Positions 56,159-64,000 of a stretch of DNA of 64,000 nucleotides are shown here, one piece after another; within the stretch, counting starts at the first letter, position 1, and each line of letters opens with the position of its first letter. The notes beneath the pieces were generated by a model, which saw only the letters and a list, made by a program, of their open reading frames with translations, searched no databases and had not been told where the DNA came from. Source of the DNA: Phialophora verrucosa (taxonomy: Eukaryota; Ascomycota; Eurotiomycetes; Chaetothyriales; Herpotrichiellaceae); NCBI GenBank assembly GCA_002099365.1, contig MSED01000013.1:992001-1056000 (forward strand), read 5' to 3'. A program made the position numbers and the translations under genes.

Positions 56159-56583
56159 CTATGCAGAGGGATGGCCCTGTCGTGGACCCATGGTTTCGTT
56201 GCGGTCACCGCCTCGTTCGGAGTTCTGTTAAGGAACCCATTGTTAGCGCATTGAATTCATACCAGGGGCCAGGGAGCTGAGGGGAGGGGACATACTTCAA
56301 CGGTTTGTGGCTGTCCTTCCATGAGAATCTTCTTGATGACTTCATCTTCGTTGCTGGTGCCGAACTCGTTCTCCAGGCTTGCCTTGCTGGCGCCGTCCAG
56401 CTGGCCTTGGGCACCGTGCTTGTGTGTGAGCATTATCTTGAAGCTGTTCACAACCTGTGCCAACGGGATTGATTGGTCCTTCTTCCAAGCTTTGAGATCA
56501 TCGGCAGATTCGACAAAGACGATGAAGTCGTCGGTCTGGCCCTTGAAGAAAACCTTGGTTACTTGTGCGTTTCCCCGAGGCAT
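56159..56583 (-). CDS. SBDS-domain protein, Rtc3/YHR087W-like
   Basis: Exons 56583-56296 and 56224-56159 (117 residues), with a 71-base intron (GTATGT, CGCTAAC branch, AACAG). The start MPRGNAQVTKVFFKGQ and FIVFVESADDLKAWKKD, then DEVIKKILMEGQPQTVE, match the stand-alone SBDS N-terminal-domain protein of fungi (yeast Rtc3/Hgi1). This family is tied to RNA metabolism and stress in yeast, but its biochemistry is not settled. The last exon gives a short hydrophilic tail (NSERGGDRNETMGPRQG). Length fits the family. Confidence 0.88.
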
Positions 56584-57853
56584 GCTGGCGGTGGATTTGA
56601 GGTTTTGATTGAGGTCGAGGCGGAGGTCGGTGAAAACGGTGTGATCACACGACTATTCTTGCGTGGAAATTCTTGGGAGAGGTGAGTGTAGCGGGGTTGC
56701 AAATCTGTCGAAGTTCAGCTCGGCCTCGGATCGGAAAGGTCTAGGCTTAAGAGACTCACACTGTGAAGCTGAACGTAGCTATATGGAAATTTGAGACAGT
56801 TGCTCTTCTGTAGATGTGGGAGTGATATTCAGGTGAAGTGATGGTTGAATGGATTGTGAGGTCGCGGTCAGAGCAAAGAGGTAGTAATAGTGGTGACAGC
56901 GCGGGCTGCGATGACGTCAATGCAGACGAAACACAAGGCAATCGCCAGGGGCAATTGAAGGCGTGACCTGCAAGATTCCTCCAGCTCCACAAGCAGCCAG
57001 GAACATTCCAGCATCTACGTAACTCAAGCACCTGAAGTTCCTCGATCTGGCACCTTTGTGTGCGCTCGCCTACGCCATGAAACGTAGTGATCATCAAGAG
57101 CAACAACAGACTCTGCAAGCACCGCAGAGCCTCCCTCAATTGCATGACGTCGGTGGATTAGTTCAACGGGATTACAGGGTAGATGCGCTGCTAAACTGTC
57201 GCTACGGCGCCCGGAAGCTACTGTAATAGCACTAAAGACAACTAGTCTACATCTGAACTACGAGTACCCAAGGGAGAATGACCTACTACGAGCACGAGTA
57301 GTTCGAAACTCACCTGCTCCCTTTTTACTTCTGACCAGAAGACAAAAACTCTAGCTAGAACCCTTAACAACTACCGGTGTAGTCGAGGTTCTGGCTAGAG
57401 AAACCCTCCAGTTGTGGAGGAGGATTTTTTCTCGTTCTCGTCAAGGTCCTCTCCCGCCGTACAACCCCCGGTGGAGTTGATCAATGGCAAAGGGACTCCT
57501 CCATCTGAACCGAACAGACACTTTAGACTCACTGCAAGGGAGTGTCAGAGGCAGACAGGGCGATTCAAGTGTCGCTTGAGTCTGGCTGGGTAACATCCAA
57601 TCATACCCGCCAAGAAAAGCTGTCTCATACCAGGCGAATCACCCTTACGCCCCGAACTGTTGTTGACTTTGGCGACCAGTTCAGAACACTGGATAGGCAC
57701 AAGAATTTAGAATCGAATTTGGCATTTCACATTCATATGTATTGATTTTATTTCTGCCGGAACAGGTGGGTCTATCTATATTCACCGCCGTGACTGATTG
57801 ACGTCGCGAGGCTGTGCTGCACGTGAAGCTCTTCTGGCTGGAGGTCTGCCTCT
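56584..57853. other. intergenic with paired hairpins
   Basis: No gene is supported. The stretch 57349-57420 has two neighbouring inverted repeats (separate entry). Surrounding DNA is moderately AT-rich with no open frames of note. Confidence 0.4.
57349..57420. repeat. two adjacent inverted repeats
   Basis: CTCTAGCTAGAACC (57349-57362) pairs with GGTTCTGGCTAGAG (57387-57400), 13 of 14 positions plus one G-U type mismatch, loop 24 bases. Four bases later CCTCCA-GTTG-TGGAGG (57405-57420) forms a second perfect hairpin. Could be a structured RNA or a relic of a small inverted-repeat element. Confidence 0.7.
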
Positions 57854-58571
57854 CTAGGATCCAGTGACCTTCTTGACACTCTCTCGCGCAAGCATATCCC
57901 CCAGCCACTTCGAATAGGCAGGATACTTGGCCATGTCGATGGTCTTGTCGCTATCCAACCAGGGGACCCCAGCACACCAAGGCACAAACGCCAGATCCAC
58001 GTAGGTGAGCTTGTCGCCGACCAAGAACTTGTGCTTCTGCAACCAGCTGTCCAGGACGCCGATAACACGTTCAATCTCCCTCACATACCTCTCGACTGCG
58101 CTGGGGACCTTTTCAGGGTGGTAGTTCTTGAACCAGGCGGCCTGGCCGAAGTAAGGCCCTTGACCGGACATTTGGAACATGAGCCACTGGTTGAGCTGAT
58201 ACTTCTCCGGAATGCTGGTGTACGTCAAGGTTTCGTTCTTGTCGTACGTCTCGATCAAGTACTGGATGATGGCACCAGACTCCCAGAGGCTGATGCCCGT
58301 GTTTGGATCCTCAATCGCAGGAAGTCGACCATTGGGATTGATATCCGTAAAGGGAGGCTTCTTGAGCTCGGCCAAGTCCACATCTTTGACCGTGTACGGA
58401 AGGCCGAGTTCCTCCAGGATGATTTGCACCTTTCGAGGACTGAAACGAACTATCGCATCAGTAAGGAACATTCCCGTGGTATGAAACTACACAGCGATCA
58501 TTAGGCAGCACATACTTGGGCGTCGGGCCGTGGCCATAGAGTGTGATGGGTTTGAGTGACGAGTTCGACAT
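57854..58571 (-). CDS. glutathione S-transferase, fungal Ure2-like
   Basis: Exons 58571-58516 and 58439-57854 (213 residues); the 76-base intron (GTATGT donor, TTACTGATGCG region, TTTCAG acceptor) joins LYGHGPTP to NPRKVQIILEELG. The N-terminal thioredoxin-like domain has the cis-Pro region GRLPAIEDPN and GISLWESGAIIQYL (Glu-Ser gamma-glutamyl binding). The C-terminal helical domain has MSGQGPYFGQAAWFKNYHPE, typical of fungal Ure2-like GSTs, and LTYVDLAFVPW with the conserved Asp. It conjugates glutathione to electrophiles or reduces peroxides. Two starts are possible: ATG 58571, which gives the normal length, or ATG 58670, which adds 33 charged residues in frame. I chose the shorter. Confidence 0.9.
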
Positions 58572-59310
58572 CTTGAGCTCCTTCACTTGGGAAGAATGGA
58601 TGATTTCGATGTCTTCGTCAGTGCCCAAAAGCTTGCGATCCCGTTCTCTCTTGTACTCTTTGCGATTCATTCTCTCATGATGTCTAAAAGGCTATCGGCC
58701 GAGTGTAACGGGGAAAACGTGACTTGAAAATTCGGCCGGCGTCTCCACCCATCTATATAACTCTATGGCTACTCGGTATGGCTACGAGTCATTGCCGATT
58801 GCCCACAAAGAAAGTCATATTCTGCTTACTTGGCATCCCGCACTCGTAATCGTAGTCGTAGCCGTAATCGTAATTTGGAAACAGCTCGAGATTCAATTGT
58901 AAATCAGCCTGGCTTAGTCATCATCTAAGCCGTCGACGGTCACCTAACGGATATGCGAACGCATGGTCCCACACCGGGTTGTTGACATGTGGCCTTCATG
59001 ATCTGCCCGAAGTCTCAGCCGAAAGTGGCGGCCTCGAGCGGTTTCATAGTTGTGCAGCAACGGACGAAATCTCAATACACAAGAAAACAAGTTACAAAGC
59101 GGACGAATATGACATGCAAGGAGTGTTCTATGGAGAGTCCATTTTGTCAGAAATTGTGTTGGTATTGCATTGGGCCTACCTGTATCGTCACTATGTGACA
59201 ATCTGGTGAGAGGCCAGAGCGGTATCACTCAACCTGGAAATCCGAATTGGTGGAGTGCACCAGGATTCTTGCTGTCATCCTCTCCTGAACTCGCCTCGGG
59301 AGCTGTCATA
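58572..59310. other. intergenic, GST upstream region
   Basis: No gene is supported. A CGTAATCGTAGTCGTAG-like short repeat lies at about 58845-58875 in the GST promoter region. Confidence 0.4.
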
Positions 59311-59997
59311 TTAGGAAGAAAAGTGTCTTTTGAAGAAGTGTCGGACACGAGCAGTCTTCTCGGCGCCGAGGAGTTTCACCCAGCCCCAACAGACTCGTGC
59401 ACTTTGCTTCCAAGTCCAGGGGGCCTGGCGGTCAGTAGGCACCTGAGAGATCTCTGGGTACATGCCAGTGCGTTCACATCTTTTGCCAACCCAATCAAGC
59501 ATGCAATATGCACGACATGGTGAACAGTCACACGCACAGATATTGTCCCCATCGCTCGAAACCTCAGTCCAGAAGGCCAACGGTGGCTTGAGACCAGAAA
59601 AACTGCACGGTTGCCCGATGTACTCGATGAGTCGTTCGGCCTCACACGCACGACAGAAGCAGTCATTGGCAGTCTTCCAGCTCATAGCCGATGAAGAACC
59701 AGAGCTTTGCATCTCGAGCTCAACGGAACCAGGCAGCGGGCGCAGGGGTATCACAGGACTGGGAAGTTGGAGGTCAGGCATTGAGCTGTCGTTATCAACA
59801 TCCGATAGTGCCTCAAACTCACAGTCCGCCACAGATTCCACCCATTTTAGGACAGAGCGACCGTCTCGTAGGCAGGAGACCCATCGACCACCCGGTTGGA
59901 CACCATGTTGATCAGTTATGATTGATGTCGATGTCGTAATGGTTAGTTCAGATTTGGTTTCTGCTCCGCAAGAACCTTGTTGAAGGGTAAAGCGCAA
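59311..59997 (-). CDS. Cys-rich protein of unknown family with a duplicated zinc-ligand-like motif
   Basis: I do not recognise a family. The frame is open from 60006 or so to the stop at 59311 (about 228 residues) but lacks an early ATG; the first ones in frame are at 59781 (MPDLQLPSP), 59712 and 59682 (MSWKTANDCF), so either a 5' exon is missing or the start is internal. From 59661 the protein has C-x-C-x2-C-x9-G-x2-C-x3-G twice without any gap change: residues 113-135 and 156-178. Each unit also has an aromatic residue two positions before the Gly (EYIG, DWVG). This spacing looks like a small metal-binding or disulfide unit. A basic tail (KTARVRHFFKRHFSS) follows. It stands divergent to the deaminase gene 970 bases away. 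Confidence 0.5.
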   Translation of the reverse strand: MRFTLQQGSCGAETKSELTITTSTSIITDQHGVQPGGRWVSCLRDGRSVLKWVESVADCEFEALSDVDNDSSMPDLQLPSPVIPLRPLPGSVELEMQSSGSSSAMSWKTANDCFCRACEAERLIEYIGQPCSFSGLKPPLAFWTEVSSDGDNICACDCSPCRAYCMLDWVGKRCERTGMYPEISQVPTDRQAPWTWKQSARVCWGWVKLLGAEKTARVRHFFKRHFSS

Positions 59998-60966
59998 CGT
60001 GACTTATTCGAAGACGGACTGACCGCTAAATCCTGGGGGCAAGGAGGAAACAGGTCGAGACTGAGAGAGTTAAAACGGCCCCCTACAGGCATATGCATAG
60101 AGACTGAAGGCAGCTCGAGAGAAAGACATTACATCAAAGAGACTCTAGGCAGAGGCAGCTTGTTCTTCACGTTTGTCTTCTTCAGCCTTTGTCTCTGAGA
60201 TCATTGTCAAGCGTGCCACACTGATGTACAGTGACAGACTGTGAATAATGAAAGAGGGCAGGGCGCTTCAACCGTAATGTTCCCCGGTTTCTTTGTGGTC
60301 AACTTCGGGATTGATCGACCCTCTCCAGGAGACCAAGAACAAACATTCTGGAGGACCCCTAGGGTACAGCACGACGGAATGGTACATTAATAGCAGGCAC
60401 GCGGGCCCGGGATCCCCCTGATGTGGTGCTTGTGCGCGGTCGGCAGGAGCCCAGAGGAGATTCCGGATCTTGCAAGAAAGGCTCACGTTCCACGTTGATC
60501 ATTGTTCCGTCAACGGCCTCCTAGGACATAAGAGGACTTGGGCAACCTTTTTCATAGAATCGTAGAGCAGCTGCGACTCCCTCGGGATTCGAAGATGTGG
60601 CAGCCTCGCCAGCTTCAGTGGGGGATCCGCTCGTTGACACGTTGTCTGCTCTGCTATGCTGGAACGACCTCTGAGTATCCTAAAAGTTTGCCATCGTTGG
60701 CGGAGAACCCTAATTGAGGTGCTGACGCCAACCTATGGGCATCGACATGACCGCATGCCACAGCCTAAGGAGCGCGCTGACTTGTTACAGTGAATGAATA
60801 ATTCGATCATTGTCTCAGCGGCACCACCACGCTCATACAGGTGGATTGCGCGTCGAAGCTTCGCCTACTGTACTTTCGTACGGTCGAGCAAAGGTCATCC
60901 TACTGCGTGCTTTGTTCCTGCTTTTGAGCTTCAGTCGAACTTCGAATCTGACAATTATCCTCAGAA
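59998..60966. other. shared upstream region of a divergent gene pair
   Basis: No gene is supported. It lies between the 5' ends of the Cys-rich gene (-) and the deaminase gene (+), so it may be a two-way promoter. An unrecognised 5' exon of the Cys-rich gene may also lie here. Confidence 0.35.
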
Positions 60967-62370
60967 ATGGATCCTCGCACCGCAGATCCCGAGCAGTCTG
61001 TATGGCGAGATCTGCCCGAAGATACATTTCGCGAACATCTGGTGCGGCTTGAAGAGCGTACTAACGCGGTGCCTATGGACGCGCAGCAGTTTGCTGTCTC
61101 GACTAATAACAAGAGCAACCACAGCAGTCGGCTGTTGTCAATTAACGAAGAACAGTGTCTCGCAAACGCTTTTGCATTCCTGGTGGCCGTGGAGGAGGGT
61201 GCACAGAGCGTAGCAGCAGTCTGTCTGGAGGAAGACGTCAAGGACACCACACTGACCATTCGCTTTGCTGCCATCGACGCGATCAGCGAATCCCTCCAGC
61301 AAGCATTGCGCCAAGTGAGCGCAATTTTATCCGACAAAAGTGGCCAAGTATTCGATAGCCACCTGAAAGTTGACGAGGTGTTCCGGCTAGTCACGAAGAT
61401 GCATTTCCGCCGCATCCTCGCGCGCCTCCGCTCCTCGAAATGGACCAAGCCAAAATTCCTCTCTCGCAGCCACAAGAAGCCGTTGTGGCAGGATTTTGCA
61501 AATCTATTCCATCGTGCGCAATTCCTCTACTCGAGAAGAGAGGGGTCTATCCGGCAGTCTCTCGAAAAGCAGCTCGAAGACCTCGCGAGGCTGTATTCGT
61601 CATTCGAAACCGTGGCTTTGGGCTCCGATGAAGAATTCGCCCACCTCAGCCACCTTATCACCACGAGCTACAAGGTTTGCACATGCGAGGTGGTGCAAGA
61701 GTATGCTAGGCGCCTCACAACTGCCGGACAGACGTCTCAAGTCCGTTCTGCTCTCAAGACCCTACGGCAAATTGAGAAAATTGCAGCCTATTATCGCATT
61801 TCAAACACTCTCATCCGAGCCTCGCGTCGTTACCCGCAATATTTTCAGACTGAGAAACTTCTTCTCGTATTTCTAGCACCGTATGCTGGTGTTCCGACGA
61901 GCATCGGATACGAAGACTGGGCGAAGACTTGCCATGTCCATGCCGAGATACAGCTGATTGTCTACTACGATTTGCACTTCTGGGGCTCTTTTGCATGTAA
62001 CGCAATATCTAACGATCCAGAGAATGCCAAATTCCTTCCACCCCGCGTGATTGGCACCAGCAAATACCTCTGCTATCTCTGTTACCTCTTCATGAAAACG
62101 CACGGTCGGTACTCACCCGCCAACACGCACGGGCGATTGTATGACCAATGGACAACACCGGACTGTGCCGAGTTCAGCGATGAACAGCGCAGATTCTACA
62201 GGTATATCATACAGCAAATAGACAATGAGGTTCTGTCTCGAACGTCAGAGCCAATAATTTGGAGGCCGGAACCCATGACGAGCAGAGAAAATCTACTTGA
62301 TGCTGCGCGTGACGAATCATCTATTGCGCTGTGGCGTAGCCCGGCGCCTGAGCCGCAGCAGACAAGTTAA
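60967..62370 (+). CDS. OTT_1508-like nucleic acid/nucleotide deaminase
   Basis: A single exon of 467 residues from ATG 60967. The N-terminal ~300 residues are helical (LEKQLEDLARLYSSFETVAL) with no known motif. The C-terminal part has the deaminase signature: CHVHAEIQLIVYYDLH with His325-Ala-Glu327, and GTSKYLCYLCYLFMKTHGRY with the C-x2-C pair Cys369/Cys372, as in the zinc site of cytidine-deaminase-like folds. This arrangement, with the CYLC followed by HGRY, is that of the fungal-expanded OTT_1508 family. Family members were predicted by sequence analysis to deaminate nucleic acid or nucleotide bases and are linked to conflict systems in bacteria; no substrate is established in fungi. The catalytic residues are all present, so it is probably active. 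Confidence 0.8.
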   Translation: MDPRTADPEQSVWRDLPEDTFREHLVRLEERTNAVPMDAQQFAVSTNNKSNHSSRLLSINEEQCLANAFAFLVAVEEGAQSVAAVCLEEDVKDTTLTIRFAAIDAISESLQQALRQVSAILSDKSGQVFDSHLKVDEVFRLVTKMHFRRILARLRSSKWTKPKFLSRSHKKPLWQDFANLFHRAQFLYSRREGSIRQSLEKQLEDLARLYSSFETVALGSDEEFAHLSHLITTSYKVCTCEVVQEYARRLTTAGQTSQVRSALKTLRQIEKIAAYYRISNTLIRASRRYPQYFQTEKLLLVFLAPYAGVPTSIGYEDWAKTCHVHAEIQLIVYYDLHFWGSFACNAISNDPENAKFLPPRVIGTSKYLCYLCYLFMKTHGRYSPANTHGRLYDQWTTPDCAEFSDEQRRFYRYIIQQIDNEVLSRTSEPIIWRPEPMTSRENLLDAARDESSIALWRSPAPEPQQTS

Positions 62371-63249
62371 TGGCTAAGCTTCTCGGCGAGTCTTTCGGAT
62401 GCAGGTATCTATTTGATTCATGGACCACTTCAACATGTGCCAACCGACCACAGAGTCTCCGCCTTTCTCTTCCGAGTGTTAAACTGACTCGGTGGACTTA
62501 CGAGAAAGGCACCGGACCCCATCTCAAGCCCATAATTCTACTTTCTTTTCCAAGGTCTTGTCTTAGCCAGCCATTTATCAGACAGTATCAATGTCGGATT
62601 GTTTAAAGGGTCGGCACATTTGGCTCTATGAGGAGACAGCATTACCTTTCTCTTGAGCCAAAATCATGCTCGAAATATGTCGTATGGTTCTTATCGAACG
62701 GGGAAGGGATGTGCCTGAGATGTCGATGGGTTCCTTGACGGAGAGCTGGTGCAGAAGGTCTGGTTTCCCTACATTCTGTCCCCTGAAACCCCGGATGTTC
62801 ATTGTCTCCATGTTCCTCGTACCATCGCGGATGAGAGAGTGCGGAGTTGCGAGCTCCAGGCTTGCTAACTCCCCGACTTGAGGTCCCGACAGGATCCCGC
62901 AAGGTCTAGCCCACCAGCGCGAAACTACATTTTGCACGTCTTGGCCACCAGAACTTAGCGTTGATTTCCACGAGCCATTACGGAAACACCAAGCTTTGAG
63001 GGCGCTTGCTTCACGAACACCCGGAGCCTATAGAGGCTGCTCCCAAAATCAGCCACCGAGCTGTCATATGTCTGGAGAGTAAGTCCTTCGGAAGCTTTTC
63101 TTGCCGGCCGGAAGAGTCGTGTAGGTGTTGCCATGTCTCTGCACTGATAAGCCCACGAAGTCCCCTGAGAAACCAGCCTCAGACGGTCTTCACATTTCGA
63201 GATCTTGTACCCTTACACGTCGTGAACGCTGTACGCACGAGTGACAGCA
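62371..63249. other. intergenic, no gene seen
   Basis: The 3' flank of the deaminase gene and upstream region of the transporter gene. Short overlapping frames only. Confidence 0.4.
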
Positions 63250-64000
63250 ATGCATACTTCACCCGAGTTGCAGGAGAAGACAGAAGTCTACCATGTCGAA
63301 GCCGACGAAAATCTCGACCGTGAGTCGGGTCACCCTGATCCACATTACAAGGTCGGGCCAGGTCCGGACATCATCATCGACCCCAAGGTCGAAAGGCGCA
63401 TCATGTGTGTTTCTCCCGGCAACTGCTCCGGCCACGATGCTTGAAGTTTGACCACTGACGGCTTTACTTCTCCTGCAGTCGGAAGATCGACTTTCGCCTC
63501 TTGCCAATCCTCACAGCTCTGTACACTCTCGCCCTTATCGACCGTACCAACATCGGGGTGGCCAGGATCTCGGGCCTCGACGGAGCCACGGACCTCGAGG
63601 TTGGAAGCAGAGCTTCAATAGCCAGTGAGATTTACAGTCCGTCCGAAGTGCATCACCGGACTCCAATCTGACATGTCCTCGCGTAACAGTTCTCGTGTTC
63701 TACATAGGCTACTGCCTCTTCGAGATACCCAGTGAGTTTCCCCCAGTTCCCGAATGAGAGCGACATCAATAAGGAAGCTGGATTTGTTCTCCCAGTGGCT
63801 TCGTCGAACCTGACTGGCTCGCCCAACTGCAGGTAATATAGCCATGAAGAAGTTCGGGGCCGCCAACTGGCTATGCTTCATCGGCGTCGGCTGGGGTCTC
63901 CTCACGTTGGGCATTGGGTTTGTCAAGAATTGGCAGGCGCTGGCTGTCCTGAGAGCCTTCCTCGGGGTCCTCGAAGCAGTGAGTCCCTGAATGGCCGAGC
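63250..64000 (+). CDS. MFS transporter, allantoate permease/Dal5 family (partial)
   Basis: Exons 63250-63404, 63479-63624, 63690-63731 and 63833-63978, then GTGAGT at 63979 starts an intron that leaves the window. All three complete introns have normal donors and acceptors and restore the family sequence: RKIDFRLLPILTALYTLAL (helix 1), IDRTNIGVARISGL, then LVFYIGYCLFEIPSNIAMKK (helix 2) and NWLCFIGVGWGLLTLGIGFV (helix 3), WQALAVLRAFLGVLEA (helix 4). These proton symporters carry anionic substrates such as allantoate, nicotinate, or pantothenate across the plasma membrane; the substrate cannot be told. The 42-base third exon is very short but restores the well-conserved LFEIPSN segment. The 3' end is cut by the window. 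Confidence 0.9.

Overview
This window is nuclear DNA from a filamentous ascomycete (Pezizomycotina). The evidence is short introns (about 50-75 bp) with GTRAGT-like donors and CTRAC branch sites, fungus-specific families (Cch1 calcium channel, NoxA, a DIM-5-type H3K9 methyltransferase, a fungal Ure2-like GST, a GPI-anchored Ser/Thr-rich protein, an OTT_1508-type deaminase), and an AT-rich patch with a RIP-like dinucleotide signature. A Eurotiomycetes (possibly Chaetothyriales) origin is plausible from the gene types, but that is inference. I saw no operons, CRISPR arrays, rRNA, convincing tRNA genes or intact transposons.

Layout. 0.1-3.1 kb: molybdenum cofactor gene (MoaA half and MoaC half, cnxABC type) with a stop codon that overlaps a 5' splice site. 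4.1-6.1 kb: F-box/LRR-like gene (-). 6.1-8.7 kb: no gene seen. 8.7-12.5 kb: Rag GTPase Gtr2/RagC, then eIF2B gamma, both (+). 13.7-16.4 kb: AT-rich RIP-like patch, then an H3K9 methyltransferase. 17.3-17.9 kb: a possible unknown gene (-). 18.3-20.4 kb: bZIP factor. 21.4-22.0 kb: small low-complexity protein (-). 23.9-30.4 kb: Cch1 calcium channel (-). 31.5-32.9 kb: F-box-like protein (-). 34.6-37.1 kb: PAF-acetylhydrolase-like protein. 37.9-38.8 kb: Ran GTPase (-). 39.4-40.1 kb: proteasome chaperone Nas2/p27 (-). 40.9-44.0 kb: RhoGEF. 44.5-46.1 kb: FAD monooxygenase. 46.9-47.4 kb: GPI-anchored secreted protein (-). 48.3-48.7 kb: RidA-like gene with a frameshift. 50.3-50.8 kb: small membrane protein (-). 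53.3-55.1 kb: NADPH oxidase NoxA. 56.2-56.6 kb: SBDS-domain Rtc3-like protein (-). 57.9-58.6 kb: GST (-). 59.3-60.0 kb: Cys-rich protein with a duplicated motif (-), divergent from an OTT_1508-like deaminase at 61.0-62.4 kb. 63.2 kb to the edge: MFS transporter of the allantoate permease type, cut by the window end.

Most genes are housekeeping or signalling genes (TORC1 signalling, translation initiation, nuclear transport, proteasome assembly, Ca2+ entry, ROS production) and do not form an evident cluster. The most interesting points are the MoaA/MoaC splice arrangement, in which the intron-retained form and one spliced form both end in the same Gly-Gly while other splice choices fuse the two enzymes; the divergent pair formed by the duplicated-Cys-motif protein and the deaminase; the RIP-like DNA lying just upstream of the histone H3K9 methyltransferase gene; and the one-base frameshift in the RidA gene. 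Exon limits were derived by hand from splice signals and reading frames; no similarity search was run.
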